This document shows, one piece after another, positions 41,501-48,886 of a DNA stretch of 64,000 nt (the first letter of the stretch is position 1; the number at the start of each line of letters is the position of its first letter). Location: positions 1-64,000 of the forward strand of contig JAIBEI010000047.1 in assembly GCA_019459055.1 (NCBI GenBank). The letters run 5' to 3'. The DNA comes from Thiobacillus sp. GTDB lineage: Bacteria; Pseudomonadota; Gammaproteobacteria; Burkholderiales; Thiobacillaceae. The notes under the pieces are model-generated. The model made no database searches. It worked only from the letters and a program-made list of their open reading frames with translations, and had not been told where the DNA came from. The translations under genes were made by a program, and so were the position numbers.

Positions 41501-41976
41501 CCCCGCCCGCCGCAAGCCCGGCGGCGGCGGGCGGCGAATTGTTCCACGCGTGTCTGGAGGCTCATGCGCCGCCCGGCGCACCGCGCGACCTGTCCGCGCT
41601 GGCGGCGCGCCTGGGGCTTGAAGCCGAACTGGACGCCACCGAGGCCGCGGCCCGCGCCCTGCTGGCACAGCCGCGGCTGACGCACCTGTTCGACCCGGCG
41701 CGGTATCGACGCGCCCACAACGAATGGGCGCTGCTGGATGCCGACGGCCGCCTGCAGCGGCTCGACCGCGTGGTGGAATTCGACGACGCGGTGTGGCTGA
41801 TCGACTACAAGACCGGCGACGACAGCCGCGCGCTGTCCGATGCGCAACTGGTCGAGCGCCATCGCGCCCAGCTCGCCGGCTACCGGATCCTGCTCGCCGA
41901 ACTCTATGCCGGCAAGCCGGTGCATGTCGCGCTGCTGCTGGCCGACGGCCGCCTGGTCGACATGATGTCCGGCTGA
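38575..41976 (+). CDS. addA: AddA-type UvrD/REP helicase-nuclease with in-frame repeat insertion
   Basis: 1133 aa. Helicase motifs: Walker A A-C-A-G-S-G-K-T (Lys27), I-T-F-T-R-K-A-A, L-L-L-D-E-F-Q-D-T (motif II), V-G-D-P-K-Q-A-I-Y-R-F (motif III), L-T-I-H-G-A-K-G-L-E (motif V) and Y-V-A-L-T-R-A (motif VI). The C-terminal RecB-like nuclease has W-L-I-D-Y-K-T. With AddB it resects double-strand breaks for RecA. Residues about 165-198 (S-P-R-S-G-G-A-P-T-G-G-V ... G-V-P-L-A-G) are encoded by the long form of the dispersed repeat, between the 1A and 1B parts. Confidence 0.9.
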   Translation: MHESLDTAAALDPRASCVVEACAGSGKTWLLVSRMLRLLLAGAAPSELLAITFTRKAAQEMTDRLHEWLRVLALEDDATVRDFLRARAVPGDEIDALLPRARGLLETVLTAQPGPTVTTFHGWFLDLLKRAPLEAGLPWGAPLLERTRLLQDEVRDRLLAKWAAEGSPRSGGAPTGGVNSASALVDSGLPTLGVPLAGTAMPNSPEGAALLALLTDIGEHNLRALLKRFVDARAEWWAYTDEAPDPVAHALEQLRPGLHPDLECDPVATFWADERMAARVKRVGFALEKGGKSERGRAPEIQRSLGLSPDEAHVSLMRHLMTAGKRRKKQATKELEKALGAELDTYLRDLDTLETALETVAAIQADQRIWALNRHGLLLGHALLAAYQDAKVQQGVIDFADAEWQACRLLRSEEHAPALALKLDARYRHLLLDEFQDTNPLQWQALSTWLLEARGADSAMTVFMVGDPKQAIYRFRRGEARVFDAAADFLRTHFDAARFSTDMTRRLAPAVVAAINPVFAGVAGFAEHKHAPEHASRPGALRSLPVQVDKPDVEARDGLPHTGTPIHYAASGHVWNHMRNPLTTPQPEADDRAVHEEARQFARVLRDEVLGRWGVADKAGALRAARPGDVMALVRKRTHLHLYERELEAAGIPFITSRRGGLLHALEAQDVIALIETLLLPHADLKLAHVLKSPLFGCSDDDLLWVFAPGAAPRGWERLIALAAEPDCPATLARAAQRLTRWRTHCGTLPVHDLLDRIYFEGDVEARYAAAVPEAMRPQVAANLRAFMQLALTQDAGRYPTLAGFVRELASLIDDADAAPGEGLAADGENAVRLLTIHGAKGLEAPIVWLLGGSDHARGDCYAVLAPWPPEAPRPVHFSLFGTLEDRGAEREGWFQEEADLAQRESDNLLYVALTRAAQGLIVSGDAAKNAWLARVDAAWQNLGLPADLPPAAAEATSPPAMPARIDAPAVGQRVAPPAASPAAAGGELFHACLEAHAPPGAPRDLSALAARLGLEAELDATEAAARALLAQPRLTHLFDPARYRRAHNEWALLDADGRLQRLDRVVEFDDAVWLIDYKTGDDSRALSDAQLVERHRAQLAGYRILLAELYAGKPVHVALLLADGRLVDMMSG
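39068..39170 (+). repeat. Dispersed coding repeat, long copy in addA
   Basis: 103 bases. The first third (AAGGGTCGCCACGAAGCGGC...GGGGCACCCACCGGC) and the last 20 bases (GTACCCCTTGCGGGT) match the argS copy. About 45 extra bases sit between, including CGGCTTTAGTCGATAGCGG. The short copies look like internal-deletion forms of this one. The frame of addA stays open, with the same peptide frame (G-A-P-T-G and G-V-P-L-A-G) as in argS. Confidence 0.8.
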
Positions 41977-42044
41977 AAGCCATTGGCCCGCACTTTTTCG
42001 CTTGCCGCCGGCAAGCGGCATTCTTTGATACCGGAGCAACAAAC

Positions 42045-42644
42045 TTGATCGACAAGCCCTTTTCCGAATCCTGCGTGCAGAACCGTGAGCCGATCCTGGC
42101 GGTGCTGCGCGAAATATTTGCCGACTGCCGCCAGGTGCTGGAAATCGGCAGCGGCACCGGCCAGCACGCCGTGTATTTCGGCGCGGGTCTGTCGCACCTC
42201 GTCTGGCAGAGCGCCGACGTGCCGCCGCATCATGCGGGCATCCGGGCCTGGCTCGATGAAGCTGCGCTGCCCAATGTGCGGCCGCCGATCGCGCTCGAAG
42301 TCAGCCAGTCCGGCTGGCGCAACGGGCGCTACGATGCGGTGTTCTCGGCCAACACCCTGCACATCATGGGCTGGCCCGAGGTGGAAGCCTTTTTCGAAGG
42401 CGTGGGCGAAGTGCTGGAGGCCGGCGGCGTGCTGGCGGTGTACGGCCCGTTCAACACCAACGGCGCCTACACTTCGGAGAGCAATGCCCGCTTCGACGCC
42501 TGGCTGAAGGCGCGCGACCCAACCTCCGGGGTGCGCGACTTCGAGGCGGTAGACGCGCTGGCTCGCGCGCAGGGGCTGGTTCTGCAGCAGGACATCGCCA
42601 TGCCGGCGAACAACCGCACGCTGGTATGGCGGCGCACTGGCTGA
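42045..42644 (+). CDS. DUF938 SAM-dependent methyltransferase
   Basis: 199 aa. The class I methyltransferase motif I is L-E-I-G-S-G-T-G-Q-H (near residue 32), preceded by the family signature S-C-x-x-N-R-E-P-I. The D-A-V-F-S-A-N-T-L-H-I-M segment is motif IV-like. The substrate is unknown. No in-frame ATG fits the family N-terminus; TTG 42045 with GGAG ten bases upstream gives the usual I-D-K-P-F-S-E-S-C start. It follows addA after 68 bases. Confidence 0.85.
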   Translation: MIDKPFSESCVQNREPILAVLREIFADCRQVLEIGSGTGQHAVYFGAGLSHLVWQSADVPPHHAGIRAWLDEAALPNVRPPIALEVSQSGWRNGRYDAVFSANTLHIMGWPEVEAFFEGVGEVLEAGGVLAVYGPFNTNGAYTSESNARFDAWLKARDPTSGVRDFEAVDALARAQGLVLQQDIAMPANNRTLVWRRTG

Positions 42645-42707
42645 ACCCGGCTTTCGCTTGCGAAGGGCTTTGCTATAAACAAGACATTGTGAGCCCGGGG
42701 AAATCCC

Positions 42708-43046
42708 ATGCGTATCGCCGAACTGATCCAACGCTGGAGCAAGGAGGGACATGCGCGGACAGACGTGCGCGCCTACATGGTTCATTTGCCGCTGCGCGAC
42801 GCCGCGCGGATTGAAGCCCTGCACATGATGTATCCCGGCCGCAGCGCTTCCCAACTGATGTCCGATCTGATCCGTGCCGCGCTGGACGAACTTGAAGTAG
42901 CCATGCCCTACATCCCCGGCAACCGCGTCATTGCCGAAGACGACTACGGCGATCCGATCTATGAAGACCTCGGCCCCACGCCGCAGTTCTATTCGCTCTC
43001 GCACGAGATCCTGCGCAAGCTCGCCGCCGAGCCGGAAAGCAAATAG
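42708..43046 (+). CDS. Conserved hypothetical protein (pili-tip-component-like annotation)
   Basis: 112 aa, soluble, no signal peptide. It resembles a gammaproteobacterial family misleadingly annotated as type 1 pili tip component: E-L-I-Q-R-W near the start, D-A-A-R-I-E-A-L-x-x-M-Y-P-G-R-S in the middle, then A-L-D-E-L-E and Y-E-D-L-G-P-T-P near the end. The middle resembles a ribbon-helix-helix fold (A-S-Q-L-M-S-D-L-I-R-A-A-L), so DNA binding is possible but unproven. The role is unknown. Confidence 0.7.
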   Translation: MRIAELIQRWSKEGHARTDVRAYMVHLPLRDAARIEALHMMYPGRSASQLMSDLIRAALDELEVAMPYIPGNRVIAEDDYGDPIYEDLGPTPQFYSLSHEILRKLAAEPESK

Positions 43047-43183
43047 CTGTCGAATTCCTTTACATTTTTTTACTGGAACAGCCCGCCTGGCAAACATAAC
43101 CATTTGTATTGACTGCAGTTTCCCAACCGGGAACGAGGCTTGCTTGGTGTTCATGCACAACACCTCCAATGATGGGGAACGCC

Positions 43184-43423
43184 ATGTACCTCGGCCCGGC
43201 TTTTCTTTTTGCGGCCTTTGCCAGCCTGTTTTACATTCCCGGCTTCCTGGACATGCCCCTCGGCATGCTCACCCCCCGCCAACTCGTTTCGCAACTGCTG
43301 TTTTCCGTCTTCGCCCTGATTTCACTTGCCTCGCTGGCGCGCTCCATCGAACTCGATCCGGTGTGGCCATGGCGGCCTGGATTCCGCCGCGCGATGAACT
43401 GGTTGCTTGGGCGCACGCAGTAA
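43184..43423 (+). CDS. Small membrane protein
   Basis: 79 aa from the ATG at 43184 (GGGGAAC upstream). Two hydrophobic spans (about residues 3-22 and 37-55) and a basic C-terminus (W-R-P-G-F-R-R-A-M-N-W). No family recognised. An upstream in-frame start at 43109 would add 25 polar residues and lacks a clear ribosome-binding site. It lies between the 112-aa gene and argJ in the same direction. Confidence 0.55.
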   Translation: MYLGPAFLFAAFASLFYIPGFLDMPLGMLTPRQLVSQLLFSVFALISLASLARSIELDPVWPWRPGFRRAMNWLLGRTQ

Positions 43424-43487
43424 GTTCCCGCATCCATTTGCCGGCCGGCCGGCATAAAATGACGGTTTTCCGTTTTGCGAAACCGCC

Positions 43488-44714
43488 ATGCCCGTCAATC
43501 TCGCCGCGCCCGATCCCGCTTCCTTGCTGCCCATTCGTGGGGTACGTCTGGGCATTGCCTCGGCCGGGATCAAGAAACCCGGACGGCGCGACATCACCCT
43601 GATCGAGCTTGCGCCGGGCGCCCGGGTGGCCGGGGTGTTCACGCAAAACCGCTTCTGCGCCGCGCCGGTCGTACTGTGCAAACAGCATCTGACGCATGGC
43701 AACATCCGCGCGCTGGTGATCAACACTGGCAACGCCAACGCCGGCACTGGCGAAGAGGGCCTGCAGCGCGCGCGCCAGACCTGCGAAGCGGTGGCGCAGC
43801 TGATGGGCTGCGCGGCAGAGGCCGTGCTGCCGTTTTCCACCGGCGTGATCCTGGAGCCGCTGCCCATCGACAAGATCCTGCCTGCGCTGCCGGCGGCGCA
43901 GGCCGATCTCGCACCCGACCACTGGTCGGAAGCCGCGCACGCGATCATGACCACCGACATCGTCGCCAAGGGCGCGTCGCGCCGGGCGCAGGTCGGTGGC
44001 AAGACGGTATCGGTGACCGGCATCGCCAAGGGCTCCGGCATGATCCATCCCAACATGGCGACCATGCTGGGTTATATGGCGACCGATGCGGCCGTCGCCC
44101 CCGGCCTGATGCCGCAGCTGGTGAAGGAAGTGGCCGACCTCTCGTTCAACTGCGTCACCGTCGACGGCGACACCTCGACCAACGACAGCTTCATCCTGAT
44201 CGCCACCGGGCAAGCCGGCAATGCGGAAATCGCCGACGCCGCCAGTGCCGACTATGCCGCGCTGAAAGCCGCGGTCAGCGACGTCGCGATCGAACTGGCG
44301 CAGGCGATGGCGCGCGACGGCGAGGGCGCGACCAAGTTCATCACCGTGGCGGTCGAAGGCGGGCGCGACCGCGCCGAATGCAAGCAGATCGCCTACGCGA
44401 TCGCGCGTTCGCCGCTGGTCAAGACCGCGTTTTTCGCCAGCGACCCCAACCTCGGCCGCATCCTCGCTGCCATCGGCTATGCGGGGGTGACGGACCTCGA
44501 CGTCAACACGCTGCGGGTGTATCTGGGCGACGTGCTGGTGGCGGAAAAGGGCGGCCGCGCCGCCAGCTACACCGAGGCGCAGGGCGCGGCGGTGATGCGG
44601 GAAGCCGACATCACCGTGCGCGTGGTGCTCAATCGCGGCTCAGCCCAAGCCACGGTGTGGACCTGCGATTTCTCGTACGACTACGTCAAGATCAACGCAG
44701 AGTACCGTACCTGA
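43488..44714 (+). CDS. argJ: Bifunctional ornithine acetyltransferase/N-acetylglutamate synthase
   Basis: 408 aa. It recycles the acetyl group in arginine synthesis. The N-G-N-A-N-A-G-T-like segment (N-T-G-N-A-N-A-G-T-G) near residue 83, the T-T-D region and the autoproteolysis site A-T-M-L-G-Y near residue 190, where Thr becomes the N-terminal nucleophile of the beta chain, are all present. The C-terminus has the usual [10 protein letters not shown]. Length is normal. Its 3' end overlaps, in antisense, the broken cytochrome frame. Confidence 0.96.
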   Translation: MPVNLAAPDPASLLPIRGVRLGIASAGIKKPGRRDITLIELAPGARVAGVFTQNRFCAAPVVLCKQHLTHGNIRALVINTGNANAGTGEEGLQRARQTCEAVAQLMGCAAEAVLPFSTGVILEPLPIDKILPALPAAQADLAPDHWSEAAHAIMTTDIVAKGASRRAQVGGKTVSVTGIAKGSGMIHPNMATMLGYMATDAAVAPGLMPQLVKEVADLSFNCVTVDGDTSTNDSFILIATGQAGNAEIADAASADYAALKAAVSDVAIELAQAMARDGEGATKFITVAVEGGRDRAECKQIAYAIARSPLVKTAFFASDPNLGRILAAIGYAGVTDLDVNTLRVYLGDVLVAEKGGRAASYTEAQGAAVMREADITVRVVLNRGSAQATVWTCDFSYDYVKINAEYRT

Positions 44715-44951
44715 TTCGACGATCGCCCCTGGCGCCGGACCCCACGGCCCCTGCCAGCCCATAGCGTCGCCGGTCGGCCAGTCTGCCTCGGCAATCCTGC
44801 CTCCGTTTTGCATGAAGCCGGCGGTATGGCAGTCATTGCAGCCGCCGATCTGAATCAGATAGCGGCCGTGACGAATGTCGTCCTCGCCGGCCGCGGCCAG
44901 GCAGGCCCAGCCCGCAAGCAGGCTCGCGGTGATTTTCATCCCTGTGTTCAT
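44640..44951 (-). pseudogene. Truncated c-type cytochrome
   Basis: The N-terminal part is a real cytochrome c: signal peptide to about residue 22, then G-R-Y-L-I-Q-I-G-G-C-N-D-C-H (haem site C-x-x-C-H at 38-42) and M-Q-N-G-G, D-W-P-T-G-D-A, W-Q-G-P-W-G. Family members usually run on for another 60 or more residues with the distal Met. Here the frame enters sequence antisense to the argJ 3' end and stops, with no homology after G-P-W-G. The start has an excellent AAGGAGG. It may make a short haem peptide but is best read as a gene truncated by rearrangement next to argJ. Confidence 0.7.
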
Positions 44952-45078
44952 GTCGCCTCCTTTCGCGGCGCACCGTGCGCCTGATCGATAGAGGCCTAGT
45001 CAGGCCTTTTCCGCTTCGCTGGCGCGCTTTCGCCAGCAGAACCGGATTTTTTTCCAGACCAGCAGCTAAAATCCCGGG

Positions 45079-45915
45079 ATGACTGATCTTGCCGCCCTGC
45101 TGCCGCGCATCGAAAAACTGCTCGATCGCCTCGACACCCCGGCCACTGCCGCGCCGGACTGGAAGCGCGTGCGCGCGGCGCGCTGGTCGGCGCAGGCGGG
45201 AACGCTGAAACCGATCCTGCATCCGCAAAGGGTGGCCCTGCGCGACCTGCTGGCGATCGACGAGCAGAAGCAGCGGGTGAACGCCAACACGCGCCAGTTC
45301 GTCGCCGGCAAGCCCGCCAACAACGTGCTGTTGACCGGCGCGCGCGGCTGCGGCAAGTCCTCGCTGGTGAAGGCGGTTCACGCCAAGTACGCCCCCAAGG
45401 GGCTGCGCCTGATCGAGGTCGACAAGGCCGGGCTGCCGCAGCTGCCCGATCTGTTCGACCAGCTGGCCGACGCCGGCTACCGCTTCATCGTCTTCATCGA
45501 CGACCTCACGTTCGCCGAACACGAACCCGGCTACACCAGCCTGAAGGCCGCGCTCGACGGCTCGCTGGCGGGGCCGTCGGACAACGTGCTGATCTACGCG
45601 ACCAGCAACCGCCGCCACCTGATGCCGGAATACATGGCGGAAAACCTGGAAACGCAAGACCTCGGCGGCGAGGTGCATCCAGGTGAGGCGATTGAGGAAA
45701 AGGTCTCGCTGTCCGACCGTTTCGGGTTGTGGGTGTCTTTCCACAGCATGGACCAGGACACCTATCTCGCCATTGCCCGCCACTGGGCGGCGGCGCTGGG
45801 CGCATCGGCCGACGACGGCTTCGAACGCGCCGCGCTGCAGTGGTCGATGGGGCGCGGCGCGCGCAACGGACGGGTGGCCTGGCAGTTCGCGCGCGACTGG
45901 GCGAGCAGGCAATGA
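45079..45915 (+). CDS. DUF815 AAA+ ATPase
   Basis: 278 aa. Walker A G-A-R-G-C-G-K-S (87-94) and Walker [11 protein letters not shown] near 140; sensor-like A-T-S-N-R-R-H-L. It belongs to the DUF815 family of AAA+ proteins found widely in proteobacteria beside argJ and mutT; their role is not established. It ends overlapping the MutT-ThiE gene (ATGA), so it is translationally coupled. Confidence 0.88.
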   Translation: MTDLAALLPRIEKLLDRLDTPATAAPDWKRVRAARWSAQAGTLKPILHPQRVALRDLLAIDEQKQRVNANTRQFVAGKPANNVLLTGARGCGKSSLVKAVHAKYAPKGLRLIEVDKAGLPQLPDLFDQLADAGYRFIVFIDDLTFAEHEPGYTSLKAALDGSLAGPSDNVLIYATSNRRHLMPEYMAENLETQDLGGEVHPGEAIEEKVSLSDRFGLWVSFHSMDQDTYLAIARHWAAALGASADDGFERAALQWSMGRGARNGRVAWQFARDWASRQ

Positions 45916-46853
45916 GCTCGGCCCCGATCACCGAAGTCGCCGCCGCGGTGCTGACCCAGCCCGATGGTCGCGTGCTGCTGGCGCAGCGTCCGCAGGGCAA
46001 GGCCTACGCGGGTTACTGGGAATTCCCCGGCGGCAAGGTGGAGCCGGGCGAATCACTGGAAGCCGCGCTGGCGCGCGAACTGCACGAGGAGCTCGGCATC
46101 GTCGTCAGCCGCGCCTGCCGCTGGATCACCCGGGTGTTCGAATACCCGCACGCCATCGTGCGTCTCAACTTCTTCCGCGTGTTCGACTGGCAGGGCGAAC
46201 CGCACCCGCACGAGGGGCAGGTGTTTTCCTGGCAGCAGCCCGATGCGGTCGAAGTGACGCCGCTCTTGCCGGCCAATTTTCCGATTTTGAAGGCCTTGTC
46301 GCTGCCGCCGCTGCTGGGGATTACGCATGCCGAGTCGCTCGGCGTCGACACCTTCCTCGCGCGCCTCGACATCGCGCTCGCCAACGGTCTGCGGCTGATC
46401 CAGCTGCGCGACAAGACGCTGCCTGAATACGCACGGCTGGCACTGGCGCGCGAGACGGTGCGCCGCGCCCATCGGTACGGCGCCCGCGTGCTGGTCAACG
46501 GCGATCCGGCGCTGGCGCGCGCGGCGGGCGCGGACGGCGTGCACCTCGATTCGACCGCCGCCGCCAAACGGACGGCGCGTCCCGATTGCGGCTGGGTGGG
46601 CGTGTCATGCCACGATACCGCCGAGCTGGCGCACGCTGCCGCGATCGAGGCCGATTTCGCGCTGCTGTCGCCGGTGCTGCCCACGCTCACCCATCCGGGT
46701 GCCGCCACGCTCGGCTGGGACGCCTTTTCCGCGCTCGCTGCCGCCAGCCCGATCCCGGTCTACGGCCTCGGCGGGCTGGGACGCGACGATGTGGCGCTGG
46801 CGCAGTCGCGCGGCGCGCACGGCGTGGCGCTGCTGCGCGGGGCGTGGATATGA
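45912..46853 (+). CDS. MutT-type Nudix hydrolase fused to a ThiE-like domain
   Basis: 313 aa. Residues 1-130 are a MutT-like 8-oxo-dGTP hydrolase with the full Nudix box from Gly41 to Ile63 (G-x5-E-x7-R-E-L-x-E-E-x-G-I). Residues about 140-313 are a thiamine-phosphate-synthase (ThiE/TenI) TIM barrel with Q-L-R-D-K, L-V-N-G-D and V-H-L-D motifs. The ThiE lobe ends V-Y-G-L-G-G-L and A-L-L-R-G-A-W. This Nudix-ThiE fusion is common in beta- and gammaproteobacteria; the role of the second domain is unclear. ATGA overlaps at both ends tie it to the neighbours. Confidence 0.9.
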   Translation: MSSAPITEVAAAVLTQPDGRVLLAQRPQGKAYAGYWEFPGGKVEPGESLEAALARELHEELGIVVSRACRWITRVFEYPHAIVRLNFFRVFDWQGEPHPHEGQVFSWQQPDAVEVTPLLPANFPILKALSLPPLLGITHAESLGVDTFLARLDIALANGLRLIQLRDKTLPEYARLALARETVRRAHRYGARVLVNGDPALARAAGADGVHLDSTAAAKRTARPDCGWVGVSCHDTAELAHAAAIEADFALLSPVLPTLTHPGAATLGWDAFSALAAASPIPVYGLGGLGRDDVALAQSRGAHGVALLRGAWI

Positions 46854-47263
46854 AGCGGGTCATGCCGCCCCTGCTGCTGGTGGTCGCGCTGGTGGCCATC
46901 GCGGTGGCGGGTTGGTGGCTCAAGCGTCCGGCCGAGGCACTGGCCGTGCACTGTGCCGACCCGCTGGCCGGCTGTGCCTTCAGCCACCACGGTGCGCCGA
47001 CAAGCGTGCGCTTTTCGATGCGGCCGGCGCCACTGGAAGCTTTCGAACTGAACGTCCGTGCAGCGAACGCCGCCCGCATCAGCGCAGAATTCCAGATGGT
47101 TGGCATGGACATGGGTTTCAACCGCTACGACCTGCGGCCGGTCGCGGACGGCACCTGGGCCTCGACGGTAACCCTGCCGGCTTGCGTCAGCGGGCAGGGC
47201 AGCTGGGTGTTGTACTTGGACCTGGACGGCTCACGGTACGCGCTGCCCTTCAGTACACAATGA
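46850..47263 (+). CDS. Membrane-anchored hypothetical protein
   Basis: 137 aa. A single N-terminal hydrophobic segment (residues about 5-23) acts as signal anchor. The rest is predicted periplasmic, beta-rich, with Cys residues at about 35, 42 and 118 that may form disulfides. [11 protein letters not shown] resembles the Met-rich copper/FixH-type beta-sandwich pattern (M-G-M-x-x-N-R-Y), so a FixH/YtkA-like fold is likely. It is the third gene of an ATGA-coupled set with DUF815 and mutT/thiE. Confidence 0.65.
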   Translation: MKRVMPPLLLVVALVAIAVAGWWLKRPAEALAVHCADPLAGCAFSHHGAPTSVRFSMRPAPLEAFELNVRAANAARISAEFQMVGMDMGFNRYDLRPVADGTWASTVTLPACVSGQGSWVLYLDLDGSRYALPFSTQ

Positions 47264-47298
47264 AACCTCCCGCCTCCCGCGCTGCCAGTCATGCAATC

Positions 47299-47320
47299 TT
47301 CACAATGCGCAGCCTATAAT
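47299..47320 (+). promoter_or_regulatory. Probable phoU promoter
   Basis: TATAAT at 47315-47320 is a perfect -10, 31 bases before the phoU ATG. No good -35 is seen at the right distance (TTCACA at 47299 is too close), and no PHO-box direct repeats are evident. Confidence 0.4.
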
Positions 47321-47350
47321 TAAAGGCGAATTATTGGGGATACCAACACG

Positions 47351-48052
47351 ATGCCAACAGAACACACCTACAAGCAGTTTGATGCCGAGCTGGAAGCCGT
47401 GCGCGCCAGCGTGCTGAAAATGGGCGGCATGGTCGAAGAGCAAATCATCAACGCCGTCGAAGCGCTCATCTCGGGCGACATGGCGCTGGCGGAGCGGGTG
47501 GATGCAAACGACCATAACGTCAATGGACTGGAAGTCGCGATCGACGAGGATTGCACCCGCATCATCGCGCGCCGCCAGCCGACCGCATCCGACCTGCGCA
47601 TGGTGATGATGGTGGTCAAGACCATCACCGACCTCGAACGCATCGGCGACGAGGCGGCCAAGATCGCCCGCATGGCCAAGCTGATCCACCAGTCGGAGCG
47701 CATCAGCATGCCGCGCTTCTCCGAAGTCAAATATATGGCGGATATGGTGCTCGACATGCTGCGCAAGGCGCTCGACGCCTTTGCCCGTCTGGACGCCACC
47801 AAGGCAGTGGAAATCGCGCGCCAGGATCAGGCGGTGGACGAGGAATTCCGCCTCAACCTGCGCCACCTCATCACCTTCATGATGGAAGACCCGCGCACCA
47901 TTTCGGTTTTCATCGACATCCTGTTCGTCACCAAGGCGATCGAGCGCATGGGCGACCACGCCAAGAACATGTCGGAATACGTGGTCTACATGGTCAAGGG
48001 CAAGGACGTCCGCCACACCTCCCTGGAAGAAATCGAAAAAGAAGTAATGTGA
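47351..48052 (+). CDS. phoU: Phosphate-transport regulator PhoU
   Basis: 233 aa, all-helical protein of two three-helix bundles, each with the metal-binding E/D-x-x-x-D motif (D-L-E-R-I-G-D-E near residue 95 and A-I-E-R-M-G-D-H near 200). PhoU links the Pst transporter to the PhoR kinase and keeps the phosphate regulon off when phosphate is plentiful. It stands alone here, without pst or phoBR genes. An intrinsic terminator follows. Confidence 0.95.
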   Translation: MPTEHTYKQFDAELEAVRASVLKMGGMVEEQIINAVEALISGDMALAERVDANDHNVNGLEVAIDEDCTRIIARRQPTASDLRMVMMVVKTITDLERIGDEAAKIARMAKLIHQSERISMPRFSEVKYMADMVLDMLRKALDAFARLDATKAVEIARQDQAVDEEFRLNLRHLITFMMEDPRTISVFIDILFVTKAIERMGDHAKNMSEYVVYMVKGKDVRHTSLEEIEKEVM

Positions 48053-48070
48053 TTTTTGCAGCGGTCATGC

Positions 48071-48100
48071 AAACGGGCTCCCGCGAGGGAGCCCGTTTTG
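48071..48100 (+). terminator. Intrinsic terminator after phoU
   Basis: A perfect 12-bp stem AAACGGGCTCCC / GGGAGCCCGTTT with a GCGA tetraloop ends in TTTT, 19 bases after the phoU stop. Confidence 0.9.
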
Positions 48101-48117
48101 CTTGAACGCTGCCGGCT

Positions 48118-48234
48118 TTACCCGCAAGGGGTAGGGGGTGGTTGTCCCCGCAAGGGGGAGGCCGCGGTTGTATAGCCGATGAATCGGCAACAACCACGCA
48201 CTAAAGCCGCTGAAGCGTCAACAACCGCGCACTA
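48118..48234. repeat. Composite repeat between phoU and yggX, related to the coding repeat
   Basis: ACCCGCAAGGGGTA (48120-48133) is the reverse complement of the TACCCCTTGCGGGT end of the dispersed coding repeat. CCCCGCAAGGGGG follows. GGTTGT (48166-48171) pairs with ACAACC (48190-48195) around an inner CCGAT/ATCGG stem. CAACAACC(A/G)CGCACTA occurs twice at 48188-48203 and 48219-48234, a 31-base period. The second copy supplies the yggX stop codon. It looks like an intergenic, decayed or composite form of the same element. Confidence 0.6.
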
Positions 48235-48507
48235 CCTTGCGGGCGGCACGTAACCCGCGGCGGCATCGACGTTGCCGCCGCCGAAAAAGTAGCGCTCCAT
48301 CTGTTCCATCAGATAGCTGCGTGCCTGCGCATCGGCCAGGTTGAGGCGATTTTCATTGATCAGCATGGTCTGGTGGCGCTGCCAGCCTGCCCAGGCTTCT
48401 TTCGACACGCTCTCGAAAATCTTCTTGCCCAGTTCGCCCGGCACCGGCTGGAAGGCCAGGCCCTCGGCCTCGCGCCCGAGCTTCACACAATTCACCATCC
48501 GCGTCAT
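48232..48507 (-). CDS. yggX: Fe(II)-trafficking protein YggX
   Basis: 91 aa. It carries the family sequence [14 protein letters not shown] near the N-terminus (conserved Cys7), [16 protein letters not shown] and Q-T-M-L-I-N-E. YggX protects iron-sulfur enzymes from oxidation. The C-terminal tail ([13 protein letters not shown]) is lineage-variable. Its stop lies inside the repeat described at 48118. CAGGAGC precedes the ATG. Confidence 0.93.
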   Translation of the reverse strand: MTRMVNCVKLGREAEGLAFQPVPGELGKKIFESVSKEAWAGWQRHQTMLINENRLNLADAQARSYLMEQMERYFFGGGNVDAAAGYVPPAR

Positions 48508-48526
48508 TTTCTGCTCCTGAAAAAAA

Positions 48527-48877
48527 TCAATCGTCCGATTTTAACCCAAGCGGCTTATTGATCAGCGCGGCTTCGATTCGCCGTGCAAACACGCCCATTT
48601 CCTTGGCTGCCTGCTTGTCGCCACGCGCCTCGGCCACCGCGATGCCCTCACGGTAGGCCGCCAACGCTTCGCTCCAGGCCTCGCTGTCGGCAAGCGCCCG
48701 GCCCAGCAGCTTCCAGGCAGCGGAATACTTCGGGTCTTGCTCGACCGCGTGGCGCAGGTGCTCGGCCGCTTTGATTGCATCGCCCTGCTTGAGGTATTCG
48801 TTGCCGAGCGAGAAGCGCAGCAGCGCATTGTCGCGGCCAGCGGCCAGCATGGCTTCGAAATCGGCAATCGACGGCAT
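48527..48877 (-). CDS. Small TPR protein
   Basis: 116 aa, about three tetratricopeptide repeats ([40 protein letters not shown]), a protein-interaction scaffold. No signal peptide. It lies between trkH and yggX in the same direction with small gaps. The partner is unknown. Confidence 0.8.
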   Translation of the reverse strand: MPSIADFEAMLAAGRDNALLRFSLGNEYLKQGDAIKAAEHLRHAVEQDPKYSAAWKLLGRALADSEAWSEALAAYREGIAVAEARGDKQAAKEMGVFARRIEAALINKPLGLKSDD

Positions 48878-48886
48878 AAACTTTCC

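Noticed and set aside
39517-42042. 841-codon minus-strand open frame opposite addA
   Set aside because: Antisense to conserved helicase and nuclease motifs of addA; composition is that of a shadow frame.
48188-48234. Short direct repeats considered as a CRISPR array
   Set aside because: Only two copies of a 16-base unit with a 15-base gap and no cas genes; it is part of a composite intergenic repeat.
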